A DNA stretch of 37,214 bases from positions 1 to 37,214 of the forward strand of contig SLJY01000128.1 in the NCBI GenBank assembly GCA_007134875.1, written 5' to 3'. Below the pieces are notes generated by a model. It was given only the letters and a program-made list of their open reading frames with translations. It did not search any database and was not told the DNA's origin. The position numbers were made by a program, and so were the translations under genes. Position 1 is the first letter of the stretch; each line of letters begins with the position of its first letter. Shown one piece after another: positions 27,476 to 36,769 of this stretch. This stretch comes from Desulfobacterales bacterium (lineage in GTDB: Bacteria > Desulfobacterota > Desulfobacteria > Desulfobacterales > Desulfosalsimonadaceae).

Positions 27476-28483
27476 ATGACAAAGGCCCGAACCATCGAAC
27501 GCATGGCCGGCCAGCGGATCATGGCCGGATTTCACGGCACCACGCTGAATCCGGGTCTGCGTTTTCTGATCGACACGATAGGCGTCTGCGGCATCATCCT
27601 GTTTTCCCGGAACATCGAAAGCGCGGATCAATTACGGGATCTGTGCGCCGCTGCCGCCGACTCCGCCGCGTCCGCCGGTCTTCCCCGCCTCCTGATCGCC
27701 GTGGACCAGGAAGGGGGCAGCGTGGCCCGCCTGAAACCGCCTCAGTTCGAATACCTTCCCGGCGCCCCGGAACTCATGGATGAAGCCGATGCCGAAACGC
27801 ACGCCAAAGCTAGCGCACAACAGCTTCGGCGGATGCATATCAACATGAACATGGCGCCGGTGCTCGACGTGGCCCCCCCGGAATTTGACTCCATCATGAA
27901 GGACCGGATCTACGGACGCGACCCCGACCGCGTTTCGCGCATGGGACTCGCGGTCATAAGGGGACTCCGCAACGGGGGCGTCCTGCCGGTGGCCAAGCAT
28001 TTTCCCGGAATCGGAAGAACCACATCCGATTCGCACGTTGACCGTCCCGACCTGGAAGTCTCGCCGGAAAGTCTTGAAAACTACGATCTTATTCCATTCC
28101 GTGAAGCCATTTATGCAGGTGTTCCCGGCATCATGCTGTCCCATATCCGGTATCCGGCCATTGACGGTGACTGGCCCGCAAGCCTTTCCACGATCATAGC
28201 CCGCGACCTACTCCGGAAAAAACTGGGCTATACCGGAGCGGTGTTTACCGACGATCTCGAAATGGGAGCTGTTTCAAAATACTACGACATAACCTGCACC
28301 ACGGGGCGGGTCCTTGAAACCGAAACGGACGTGGCCCTGATCTGTGAATCGGGCCGCCTGACTGGAGAGGCATTCGAAGTCGTGTGCCGCCACATGGCGG
28401 ATAGCCCGTCCCATGTGGAAAAAGCAGAACATTCCATCCGCAGAATCGCAGCCCTGAAGGAGCGCCTGAATGAACCGAACTGA
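27476..28483 (+). CDS. Glycoside hydrolase family 3 protein (NagZ-like)
   Basis: Family 3 beta-N-acetylhexosaminidases such as NagZ cleave GlcNAc from muropeptides in cell-wall recycling. The 335-residue protein has VDQEGG (77-82), KHFPGIG (174-180), the DSH loop (185-187) that carries the catalytic Asp-His pair in NagZ enzymes, and FTDDLEMGA with the nucleophile Asp260. The usual KHFPGHG motif has Ile in place of the second His. No signal peptide is seen, so it acts in the cytoplasm. The last 14 nt overlap the start of glpD. The assignment to muropeptide recycling is inferred from the family. Confidence 0.88.
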   Translation: MTKARTIERMAGQRIMAGFHGTTLNPGLRFLIDTIGVCGIILFSRNIESADQLRDLCAAAADSAASAGLPRLLIAVDQEGGSVARLKPPQFEYLPGAPELMDEADAETHAKASAQQLRRMHINMNMAPVLDVAPPEFDSIMKDRIYGRDPDRVSRMGLAVIRGLRNGGVLPVAKHFPGIGRTTSDSHVDRPDLEVSPESLENYDLIPFREAIYAGVPGIMLSHIRYPAIDGDWPASLSTIIARDLLRKKLGYTGAVFTDDLEMGAVSKYYDITCTTGRVLETETDVALICESGRLTGEAFEVVCRHMADSPSHVEKAEHSIRRIAALKERLNEPN

Positions 28484-30029
28484 AATGATCGCCCGCATCC
28501 GGGATACCGGCCGCACCTGGGATTTGATTATCATCGGCGGCGGCGCGACCGGACTGGGGAGCGCGATCGAGGCGGCATCCAGGGGGTATCGGGTCCTGCT
28601 ACTGGAACAGGACGATTTTTCCAAGGGAACGTCGAGCCGCTCTACAAAGCTCATCCACGGCGGCGTCCGGTACCTGCAGCAGGGAAACGTCTCGCTTGTG
28701 CTCGAAGCCCTCAAGGAAAGGGGCCTTCTTCGCCAGAACGCCCCGCACCTTGTTCATAACCTCCCTTTCGTGGTCCCGAGTTATGACTGGTGGGAGGGTC
28801 CGTTTTACGGCATTGGCCTGAAGCTCTACGATATGCTGGCCGGAAAGCATGGATTCGGCCGCTCAAAATTTTTATCCCGTAAAACCATCCGGCAGACCAT
28901 ACCCACCCTGGAAACCGAGGGACTGCGCGGCGGTGTGATCTATTACGACGGGCAGTTCGACGATGCGCGCCTGGCGGTGAATATGGCGCAGACCGCGGTG
29001 GAGCAATCCGCCACGGTAATCAACTACATGAAAGTTGAAGGGCTGATCAAGGAAAAAGAGATAGTTTCCGGCGTTCTTGCAACGGACACCCTGTCCGCGG
29101 AGAGCTACGAAATCCGGGCAGCAGGCATTATCAACGCAACCGGCGTTTTTACGGACAGCGTACTGGAAATGGATCAACCCGGATCCGGCCGTCTCATATC
29201 CCCGAGCCAGGGAATTCACCTGGTTCTCGAGGCCGATTTCCTGCCCGGCGACAAAGCCATTATGGTGCCTCATACCGCGGACGGGCGCGTTCTTTTTGCA
29301 ACCCCCTGGCATGACAAGGTGATCGTTGGAACCACCGATACGCCCGTCGATGCCGTGAGCCTGGAGCCGCGCCCCCTGGAAGAGGAAACCGACTTTCTGC
29401 TGTCCCATGCAAGCCGTTACCTGACAAAGGATCCGACCCCTTCGGACGTAAAAAGCATTTTTGCCGGCCTCCGGCCGCTGGTCAGGGAAAAGGCGGCAGG
29501 CAGCACCGCCTCCATCAGCCGGGATCATACCATCTACATATCCCGATCCGGGCTGGTCACCGTGGCAGGCGGCAAATGGACCACCTACCGGAAGATGGCT
29601 GAAGACACCATCGATCACGCCGCCATTCTGGCCCAGCTTCCGGAAAATCCGTCCGTCAGCCGAGATCTGCACATCCACGGATATCACCGGCATGCGGAAA
29701 ATTTCGGCGATCTTGCCCTCTACGGAAGCGACGCGCCCGCCATCCTGGATCTCGTTTACCGGGAGCCGTCCCTGGGAGAACCCCTTGCACCGGCAGCCAA
29801 AACCATCGCGGCGGAAGTTGTGTGGGCGGTTCGTCATGAAATGGCCCAGACGGTCGAGGATTTCCTTTCCCGAAGGACCCGGGCGCTTCTGCTCGACGCA
29901 CGGGCCAGCACTGAAATGGCCCCGGCTGTAGCTAAAATCATGGCTTCAGAGCTGCAAAAACAAGACTTTTGGGCAGACCGGCAGGTGGCGCAATACGTCG
30001 AACTTGCAAAAGGCTACATCCTTGGTTAG
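28470..30029 (+). CDS. glpD: FAD-dependent glycerol-3-phosphate dehydrogenase
   Basis: GlpD oxidises glycerol-3-phosphate to dihydroxyacetone phosphate at the inner membrane and passes electrons to quinones. The 519-residue protein has the FAD motif IIIGGGATGLG (residues 20-30), the DDFSKGTSSRSTKLIHGGVR segment, the substrate-domain stretch GTTDTP and the C-terminal VAGGKWTTYRKMAED. Length and motif order match the family. The ATG has AAGGAG 8 nt upstream and lies inside the end of the GH3 gene (14-nt overlap), indicating co-translation. An R1 repeat follows shortly after the stop. Confidence 0.95.
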   Translation: MNRTEMIARIRDTGRTWDLIIIGGGATGLGSAIEAASRGYRVLLLEQDDFSKGTSSRSTKLIHGGVRYLQQGNVSLVLEALKERGLLRQNAPHLVHNLPFVVPSYDWWEGPFYGIGLKLYDMLAGKHGFGRSKFLSRKTIRQTIPTLETEGLRGGVIYYDGQFDDARLAVNMAQTAVEQSATVINYMKVEGLIKEKEIVSGVLATDTLSAESYEIRAAGIINATGVFTDSVLEMDQPGSGRLISPSQGIHLVLEADFLPGDKAIMVPHTADGRVLFATPWHDKVIVGTTDTPVDAVSLEPRPLEEETDFLLSHASRYLTKDPTPSDVKSIFAGLRPLVREKAAGSTASISRDHTIYISRSGLVTVAGGKWTTYRKMAEDTIDHAAILAQLPENPSVSRDLHIHGYHRHAENFGDLALYGSDAPAILDLVYREPSLGEPLAPAAKTIAAEVVWAVRHEMAQTVEDFLSRRTRALLLDARASTEMAPAVAKIMASELQKQDFWADRQVAQYVELAKGYILG

Positions 30030-30061
30030 CGATATATTCAGCAAGGCGCCCAATATTGATG

Positions 30062-30232
30062 CACTTGTAAAAAGTCGCGATCTGACGGCTTTGTAAAAAG
30101 TTCAAGATCAAGGCTTGCGCGATTTCGAAGAATGCAGCGTACCTGGCGCACGTGTATGTTTACAAGGCGTAAGCCGCAAATTCTGATAAATCGCGCGTGA
30201 CGCAGATATTGGACTTTTTACGAAGCGGTCAA
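30062..30232 (+). repeat. R1 inverted-repeat element (copy C, longest)
   Basis: About 171 bp from CTTGTAAAAAGTCGCGATCT to GGACTTTTTACGAAGCGGTC. It carries both the outer left block (as in copy A) and the central TGTTTACAAGGCGTAAG block (as in copy B), so it is the most complete copy. It separates glpD from the thioredoxin reductase fusion. Confidence 0.87.
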
Positions 30233-30294
30233 TACTCGTAAAAGTCCAGATCGGTAGAGTTCAGGTATATATCAATCAAACCGGGAGAATGGCA

Positions 30295-31998
30295 ATGAGT
30301 CATGAAAAGCACGATGAGCACCCGGACGGACACCGGAAAAACGTGTCAGCAGACCATAAGGGGCACGGGCATAATAATCACGACCATGATCACGGGCACA
30401 AAAGCGCCGAAGAAACAACCGAGGAGCTGAAGCGGCTCTTTTCCATGCTGAAGAACAAGGTCAATATTCTTCTGTTTACCCGGAAAGGGGAAAACGACGT
30501 CTACAACGATCTTGCCGGACGGATTCTCGGGTGGTTCGGCCGCACAACGGATAAAATAACGGTCACGCCCTATTCGCTAGGCCATGATCTGGCAAGAAAA
30601 TACAGGGTACACCACTCTCCCACCATCGTATTTATGCCCGATACATACGATATCCAATGGCTCGGGGCACCTGCCGGGGAGGAAGGCCGGACGCTCGTGG
30701 AGATGATTTTGCTTTTGGGAACCGGTCAGACCGGCCTTTCGGAAGACTCGGAAAAAATTCTTTCCCGTATAACGGAAAAACGTCATGTCCGGGTATTTGT
30801 CAGCCCAACCTGCCCGTACTGCCCCCAGCAGGCCATCAACGCCGCGAAAGCGGCTATTGCCCACCCAGACCGGATCGGTCTAGAAATTGTCGACGTTCAG
30901 GCTTTTCCGGAGATCGCGGATGCTTATGACGCCCAGTCGGTTCCGCAAGCCTTTGCCGACGACGTGCTGATCGCCATGGGCGCCCAGGCGGAAGAACTGT
31001 TCTGCCTCAGCCTGGAAATGATGGAACAGCAGAATGTCTATATCCCGGACGACGACGCGCTTTTCGTGGAAACGGATCTGGTGATTATCGGCGGTGGCCC
31101 GGCGGGTCTATCCGCCGGAATTTACGCCGCTCGCAGCGGCCTGAACGCGGTAGTCCTGGAAAAAGGGGCGCTGGGCGGACAGGTCACCGAGACCCCGGTT
31201 GTGGAAAACTATCCCGGCATGACCCATGTCGGGGGAAAAGCGCTGGCGGATGTCATGGTGACCCATGCCCTCGAGTATGTCCGAATATACCAGGGAGAGG
31301 AAGCCGTGGATATCCGGCCAAATGAAGACGGGACGCACACGGTGATCACCAACCGAAGAAAATTCCTGACGCGCGCCATTCTTCTGGCCACGGGCGCCAA
31401 GTACCGGAGGCTGGATGCACCCGGAGAATCCCGTCTATCCGGTCGCGGGGTAAGCTATTGCTCAACCTGCGACGGTCCGTTTTTCAAAAGCAAAAACGTT
31501 ATTATCGTGGGTGGTGGTGACAGTGCGGTCACGGAGGCGATTCACCTGCAGAGCATCGGGGCGGATGTAACCATTATACACCGCGGCGACAAACTCAGCG
31601 CGCAGCACCACCTGGTCCGGCAGATAGAGGATAGCGGAATAGAAATACTTTACAACACCGAGGTCAGGGAAATTCACGGTGAAACGTCCGTTGACAAGGT
31701 GACGCTGTATAACAACCTCACCCGCACAGAGCAGATGATGGACGTGGATGGCCTTTTCATCGCCATCGGCTACGTGCCCGCCGTTGATCTGGCGAAAAAA
31801 CTGGGCTTGGAACTTACACCGGAGGGATTCATCCGCCAGGAGCATTTCCGGACCAGCCGGCATGGGGTTTATGCGGCCGGAGACGTCACCGGCGGTTACA
31901 ACCAGATCGTCATTGCATCCGGGCAGGGATCAGGCGCCGCCATGACCATATTTGAAGACCTGGTCCATCCATACTGGAAAAAGGAAAGATCCGGCTGA
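30295..31998 (+). CDS. His-rich double-thioredoxin-fold / thioredoxin reductase fusion (AhpF-like architecture)
   Basis: A 567-residue flavoprotein. Residues 1-36 are very His-rich (11 His, e.g. HKGHGHNNHDHDHGHK). Residues about 40-245 form two Trx folds: the first lacks a CxxC, the second has CPYC (173-176). The thioredoxin reductase part follows: FAD motif GGGPAG (266-271), redox pair CSTC (389-392), NAD(P) motif GGGDSA (406-411) and a closing AAGDVTGGYNQIVIASGQG. This resembles AhpF or a protein-disulfide-oxidoreductase fused to TrxB, so electrons could pass from NAD(P)H through CSTC to CPYC. GGGAG spacing favours ATG 30295 over 30289. No ahpC lies nearby; the partner is unknown. Confidence 0.88.
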   Translation: MSHEKHDEHPDGHRKNVSADHKGHGHNNHDHDHGHKSAEETTEELKRLFSMLKNKVNILLFTRKGENDVYNDLAGRILGWFGRTTDKITVTPYSLGHDLARKYRVHHSPTIVFMPDTYDIQWLGAPAGEEGRTLVEMILLLGTGQTGLSEDSEKILSRITEKRHVRVFVSPTCPYCPQQAINAAKAAIAHPDRIGLEIVDVQAFPEIADAYDAQSVPQAFADDVLIAMGAQAEELFCLSLEMMEQQNVYIPDDDALFVETDLVIIGGGPAGLSAGIYAARSGLNAVVLEKGALGGQVTETPVVENYPGMTHVGGKALADVMVTHALEYVRIYQGEEAVDIRPNEDGTHTVITNRRKFLTRAILLATGAKYRRLDAPGESRLSGRGVSYCSTCDGPFFKSKNVIIVGGGDSAVTEAIHLQSIGADVTIIHRGDKLSAQHHLVRQIEDSGIEILYNTEVREIHGETSVDKVTLYNNLTRTEQMMDVDGLFIAIGYVPAVDLAKKLGLELTPEGFIRQEHFRTSRHGVYAAGDVTGGYNQIVIASGQGSGAAMTIFEDLVHPYWKKERSG

Positions 31999-32014
31999 AG
32001 CTCGGGATTCCGGC

Positions 32015-32980
32015 TTACCGGCCGCGGGAGCGCCCCATGCGTCCCACCAGAAATCCGTCCACGAACAGGGAAATCAGGTGGTGAAGTACGCAAACGATCA
32101 GGGCCTGGCCGTATTCCGGAAACAGGTTGACCTGGAGGATAATGGAAAGGGGCAATGTTTTCTGGGCCCCCATGAAGATAACGGATTCCCTCCGGCCCCG
32201 GCCCATGGACAACATCCGGGTCGCTCCGAAACCAGCCGCCAGCATGAGCAGATGAAAAACGAATACCAGCACAGCGATCTGCGCCGCGGACAGCCATGCG
32301 CCCATTAAAACAGGCTTCGCCTGGGACACCCCGATCCACACGATGATCAGTATCAGAATCTGACTTGCCATGGACAGCCGGCGCGATAAAGCGGGGTCAA
32401 CGTTTTTCACCGCTGATTTTGCACCGATGCCAGCTGTGAGGGGAAGCAGAACGAACCATGCGATCTTTGCGATCATGGCCCATGAATCAAGCTGTACCGC
32501 TGCGGTTTTTCCGGTCGCCAGAAGCAGCAGGGGAAGAGTGATGGCGATGGTAAAGGTCGCCATGGCATTGGTGGTAAATGATACGAACAGCGCATGGGCG
32601 GGATTCCCGCCGGCAGCGCCCGTCATCACGACCCCCGTGCTCATGGTCGTCGGCATGACCGCCACCAGAAATAACCCGATCAATACGCCCGTGGAAACGG
32701 GCAGCACGGATATGGCCGCTGCATACAAAGGGGCCATGACAAAAATCAGCAGCATTGCAGCGACCGTTGCCTTGGCATCCGTCAGGCCGCTGCGTATCTG
32801 CTCCGGGTTGAGAAGAAACCCCTGAAACAGGAATACCAGAAAAATAACCATATCCGGTCCGTGGACGGACCGGGCCCACCTGCCGGCATCCGCGATGGCA
32901 TCGGTGGGATCGAAAACCGTACAGGTAAAAACCAGCCCCAGTCCCGCCAGAAACCAATATTTTTTCAATGTCTGCATCAT
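32015..32980 (-). CDS. BASS-family transporter (bile acid:sodium symporter-like, SLC10A7/YfeH type)
   Basis: A membrane protein of 321 residues with about nine to ten hydrophobic helices. Family features include FLFQGFLLNPEQIRSG in the second helix region, AVMPTTMSTGVVMTGAAGGN (the discontinuous crossing helix), and FMGAQKTLPLSIILQ in the second half. These resemble the SBF-like branch that includes SLC10A7. The transported solute is not known. Two consecutive ATGs at 32980 and 32977 begin the frame, with no strong ribosome site. The stop lies 16 nt from the stop of the convergent reductase gene, and its start faces smc across 96 nt. Confidence 0.88.
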   Translation of the reverse strand: MMQTLKKYWFLAGLGLVFTCTVFDPTDAIADAGRWARSVHGPDMVIFLVFLFQGFLLNPEQIRSGLTDAKATVAAMLLIFVMAPLYAAAISVLPVSTGVLIGLFLVAVMPTTMSTGVVMTGAAGGNPAHALFVSFTTNAMATFTIAITLPLLLLATGKTAAVQLDSWAMIAKIAWFVLLPLTAGIGAKSAVKNVDPALSRRLSMASQILILIIVWIGVSQAKPVLMGAWLSAAQIAVLVFVFHLLMLAAGFGATRMLSMGRGRRESVIFMGAQKTLPLSIILQVNLFPEYGQALIVCVLHHLISLFVDGFLVGRMGRSRGR

Positions 32981-33076
32981 AGTGTTGAAAACATCGGCGG
33001 TTCACGATATTGAATATAGGTTACAATGCTTGTTTCGCTGCAACAAGCCATAGTAGATAGTACAAAGGCTTTTCCA

Positions 33077-36000
33077 ATGCAACTAAAAAGGCTCGAAATA
33101 TCCGGCTTCAAATCCTTTGCCGACAAGTGCGCAATCGACTTCCCCCCAGGGGTTTCTGCCATCGTCGGCCCCAACGGCTGCGGCAAGAGCAACATTATCG
33201 ATGCCATCAAGTGGGTGATGGGAGAACAAAGCGTCAGGCAGCTTCGGGGGAAATCCATGGGGGATGTCATTTTTGCAGGAACGGACCGTCGCCCGCCCCT
33301 GAATATGGCCGAGGTATCCCTCGTCATTGCCGGCCATGACCCCCACGCCGGCACAATGATCGGGGAATATAGTGAAATCATGGTCACCCGGAGGCTTTAC
33401 CGCTCCGGGGAGAGCCGCTACCTCATCAACAGGCAGCCCTGCCGTCTTAAGGATATCAGCGACATCTTCCTCCGGTTCTCCATGGGGTCGCGTTCGTGCG
33501 CCATTATTCAGCAGGGCAATATCGGAGCGATTACCGACGCCACGCCCGAAGAGCGGCGCGCCTTTATCGAGGAAGCCGCCGGCGTTGTAAGGTACAAGGC
33601 CCGGAAACAGGAAGCCGTGTCCAAGGTAAACGCAACGAAGGACAACATTGTCCGCCTGCACGACATCCTGGAGGAAATCGAAAACCGCTTGTCGGAACTT
33701 ACCGTGGAAGCGGAAAAAGCCAGACGCTACCGGAACTGCCGGGACCGTCTGAAGCAAGCTGACATGATGATCAGCTGCTATTACCATGAACGCTACGGTC
33801 GGAAAATCGAATCCGTGGAAGAACTGCTCGAAAGCTTGAAGGAAAACACCGGAGACAAAGCCGGGGAGATTGAGCGCTTAAACGAAGTACTCCGGGAGAT
33901 CGAAGACAGCCGCAGGGAAAAGGAAGAAACAATCGCGGAAAAAAAAGCGGAAAAAGAGGAAAAGCAGAAAAAGACCGAAAGCATCGATTTCGAATGCCGC
34001 CGCCTGGGGGATGAACTGGAACGGATCCGCGAGGAAAATGAGCGCCAGCGCCAATCCCTTGACGAATTGAGTGAAAAAAATGAAACGATCCGGGCCGAGC
34101 GGGAAGAAGAAACCCAAAAAGAACAAACCCTCCGGGAGCGGATCCGAACCGTCAAAAACGAAATGGACGACGAAAAACAAAAGACGGCCGCCTACCGGGA
34201 GCAGCTCTCGGAAAAGGGAGGCATTCTGGAGGAGAAAAAAGAAGCCCTGATGACGCTTTCCAACCGGCACGCGCGCCACCAGAACAGTTTCCAAAACGCC
34301 TCCGAGAACCGGGAAAACCTGGAGCGTCGCATCAGGAAAACCCGCCAGGAGAAAAAAGCGGCGGAAAAAACTGTTTCCGAACTTGATGCGGCCGAAAAGG
34401 ATGCAGCCGGAAAAATAGAATCCATTCAGGAGCGGCTCGAAGATCTGAAGCGCCGGAAATCCGAATGTGAAATCGTATTAAAGGAAAAAAGCGCCTTTCT
34501 TTCCGAAAAGACCCAATCCATCGGACGCATCGAAAACGAACGAAGCCGCCTTAAATCCCGCCTCACCATTTTATCGAAGATGGAAGCCGGTTTCGAGTGG
34601 TACCGTGACGGGGTCCGGGCGATTATGAATCACCAAAGCGAAATCGACCCGGACGGCCGTATCCGGGCGATCATTGCGGAAATTATCGACCCGGAAGCAG
34701 GATTTGCCGACGCGGTTGAAGCCGCCCTGGGAGAATCGCTTCAATACATTATTGTTGATGGCCCAAAGACGGGTCAAGACTGTATCCAATACCTCAAAGA
34801 CAATGAATCCGGCCGAAGCGGTTTTCTTTTTCATGGAAACCGGTATGGGGCCGCCCCGGACTCCCCTTCGGGAAACCCTGTGCCTGTTTCACCGCCCGGG
34901 CCGGCATCGACGCAACGCACCGATGGGAAAGCGCTTCCTATGATTGCCGATCACGTTTGTGCCCGGGCCGGATACGAACAACTCGTTGGGCATCTGCTGG
35001 CGGACATCGCGGTGGCAAACGATCTGGAAGACGCGCTCCGCCTTTGGGACAGCGGAAACGGTTATACCGCGGTGGTCACCCGCCAGGGAGACATGGTGTC
35101 GAAAAGCGGCGCAATGGTCGGCGGAAGCAGGGACAACCTTTCCGGCATTCTGGAAAAGAAACAGGAAATCCGGCAGATTCAGCAGGAGATCGAAACGATC
35201 GGGGAAAACCTGGAGGCGGAAAAAGCCGCACGAAAGGACCTGGAAACGGAAGTCAAAAACCTGGAAAACCGCCTTTCGGATATCACGCAAAAGAAATTCC
35301 GTTACGAGGCGGATCATCTGGAGGCGGAAAAAAAGCAATACAAAACGGCGGAACAGTTGAAGCATGCCCGGCGTCACCTGGAGATCGCCGCCCTTGAAGG
35401 CGAGCGGCTCGAAGGGGAAAAAGAAGATGCCGAAGAGGAGATTAAACGCCATGACCAGCTGCTTGCGGAAATCGCCCGTGATATCGAAGCGGAGAAAAAG
35501 CAAATCAATGACGTAACCCGGGACATTGAGACGCTAAAGGAGACCATCCGCACATCCGACAACCGGCTGGTCGATCAGAGACTGGAGCTGACCCGCCTGG
35601 AATCGGAAAGGGACAACACCCGGCGGACGCTTGCGCGCCTCAGGGAATTGCTTCGGGAAGGCACGGATCGGGAGGAAGTGGCCCGCACAGCCATTGATGA
35701 CGGTGAAGCGCGGAAGACTGAAATCGAAAAGCAGCTTGCCGCTTATACCTCGGAGAAAGCCCGGGAGGCCTCCGCGCTCCGGCAGATCGCCGGCGACCTG
35801 AAAGACGAGGAAGCCCGGTATCGTGCGGTCGTTGAAAAAAAGCAAACAACGGATAGCGCCCTTTCCGATGCCAGAACCCATATGGAAAAAAACCGGGAAA
35901 AGATTCACAAGCTGGAACTTGAGCTCTCCGGGCTGCAGATCAACCGGGAAAACATCGTCAACCGCTTTCTTGAACGCTATTCGGATCCGTTTTCAACGGT

Positions 36001-36769
36001 TTTGGAGCAATTTGCGGAAACGGTCCGCGCGCCCGGCTTCACCATCGAAAAAACGGAAAAGCAGCGCCTGGATGCCAGGACGGAAATGGAGCAGATCGGG
36101 GAGGTCAGCCTGGGGGCCATCGAGGCATGCGAGCAGCAGCAGGGGCGGCGCGATTTTCTGGTCGAACAGCGAAATGACCTGGAAAAAGCTCTGGCAGACC
36201 TCGAAAGCGTGATCCGCAAGATCAACCGGATAACCCGGACCCTGTTTCTCCGGACCTTTGAACAGATCAACACCCGGTTCAGCGAACTGTTTCCGCGGCT
36301 GTTCAACGGCGGGGCTGCATGGCTCGAGCTGACCAGCCCGGATTCCCCCCTGGAAACGGGCGTGGAGCTGATGATCCAGCCCCCCGGCAAGAAACTGAGC
36401 CGTCTGAGCCTGCTTTCCGGCGGGGAAAAAGCACTTTCCGCCATCGCCTTTATTTTTTCCATTTTCATGCTCAATCCTGCATCTTTCTGCCTGCTCGATG
36501 AAATCGACGCACCCCTTGATGACGCCAATGTGCACCGCTTCAACGAACTGTTGCGCATCATCGGGGAGGAAACCCAGATCATCATGATCTCGCACAAAAA
36601 GAAAACAATGGAATTTTCGGATATGCTTTTCGGCATCACCATGGCCAAAAGCGGCGGATCCAGGATGATCTCGGTAAATATTGATCAGGCCCTGGAAATC
36701 CACCGGAAACAGCAAAACGCCGACGGGGCGCATCACCATCCGAACCCAAGCGCAAGGACGATTCAATGA
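33077..36769 (+). CDS. smc: Chromosome segregation SMC protein
   Basis: SMC dimers with ScpA/ScpB organise and segregate the chromosome. The 1230-residue protein starts MQLKRLEISGFKSF, the family N-terminus, with Walker A GPNGCGKSN (31-39). Two long coiled-coil arms (about 170-510 and 690-1030, rich in Glu/Lys/Arg) flank a hinge at about 520-690 with GGSRD at its end. The C-terminal head has LLSGGEKALSA and Walker B FCLLDEIDAPLDD. The hinge contains a Pro/Ser/Gly-rich insert near residues 590-618. AAAGG lies about 8 nt before the ATG; an upstream ATG at 33026 would add unrelated residues. The stop overlaps ftsY by ATGA. No scpAB is seen in the window. Confidence 0.97.
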   Translation: MQLKRLEISGFKSFADKCAIDFPPGVSAIVGPNGCGKSNIIDAIKWVMGEQSVRQLRGKSMGDVIFAGTDRRPPLNMAEVSLVIAGHDPHAGTMIGEYSEIMVTRRLYRSGESRYLINRQPCRLKDISDIFLRFSMGSRSCAIIQQGNIGAITDATPEERRAFIEEAAGVVRYKARKQEAVSKVNATKDNIVRLHDILEEIENRLSELTVEAEKARRYRNCRDRLKQADMMISCYYHERYGRKIESVEELLESLKENTGDKAGEIERLNEVLREIEDSRREKEETIAEKKAEKEEKQKKTESIDFECRRLGDELERIREENERQRQSLDELSEKNETIRAEREEETQKEQTLRERIRTVKNEMDDEKQKTAAYREQLSEKGGILEEKKEALMTLSNRHARHQNSFQNASENRENLERRIRKTRQEKKAAEKTVSELDAAEKDAAGKIESIQERLEDLKRRKSECEIVLKEKSAFLSEKTQSIGRIENERSRLKSRLTILSKMEAGFEWYRDGVRAIMNHQSEIDPDGRIRAIIAEIIDPEAGFADAVEAALGESLQYIIVDGPKTGQDCIQYLKDNESGRSGFLFHGNRYGAAPDSPSGNPVPVSPPGPASTQRTDGKALPMIADHVCARAGYEQLVGHLLADIAVANDLEDALRLWDSGNGYTAVVTRQGDMVSKSGAMVGGSRDNLSGILEKKQEIRQIQQEIETIGENLEAEKAARKDLETEVKNLENRLSDITQKKFRYEADHLEAEKKQYKTAEQLKHARRHLEIAALEGERLEGEKEDAEEEIKRHDQLLAEIARDIEAEKKQINDVTRDIETLKETIRTSDNRLVDQRLELTRLESERDNTRRTLARLRELLREGTDREEVARTAIDDGEARKTEIEKQLAAYTSEKAREASALRQIAGDLKDEEARYRAVVEKKQTTDSALSDARTHMEKNREKIHKLELELSGLQINRENIVNRFLERYSDPFSTVLEQFAETVRAPGFTIEKTEKQRLDARTEMEQIGEVSLGAIEACEQQQGRRDFLVEQRNDLEKALADLESVIRKINRITRTLFLRTFEQINTRFSELFPRLFNGGAAWLELTSPDSPLETGVELMIQPPGKKLSRLSLLSGGEKALSAIAFIFSIFMLNPASFCLLDEIDAPLDDANVHRFNELLRIIGEETQIIMISHKKKTMEFSDMLFGITMAKSGGSRMISVNIDQALEIHRKQQNADGAHHHPNPSARTIQ

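Noticed and set aside
4882-30232. CRISPR array, considered because of recurring similar blocks
   Set aside because: The repeats are long, dispersed and palindromic, without regular spacers or cas genes.
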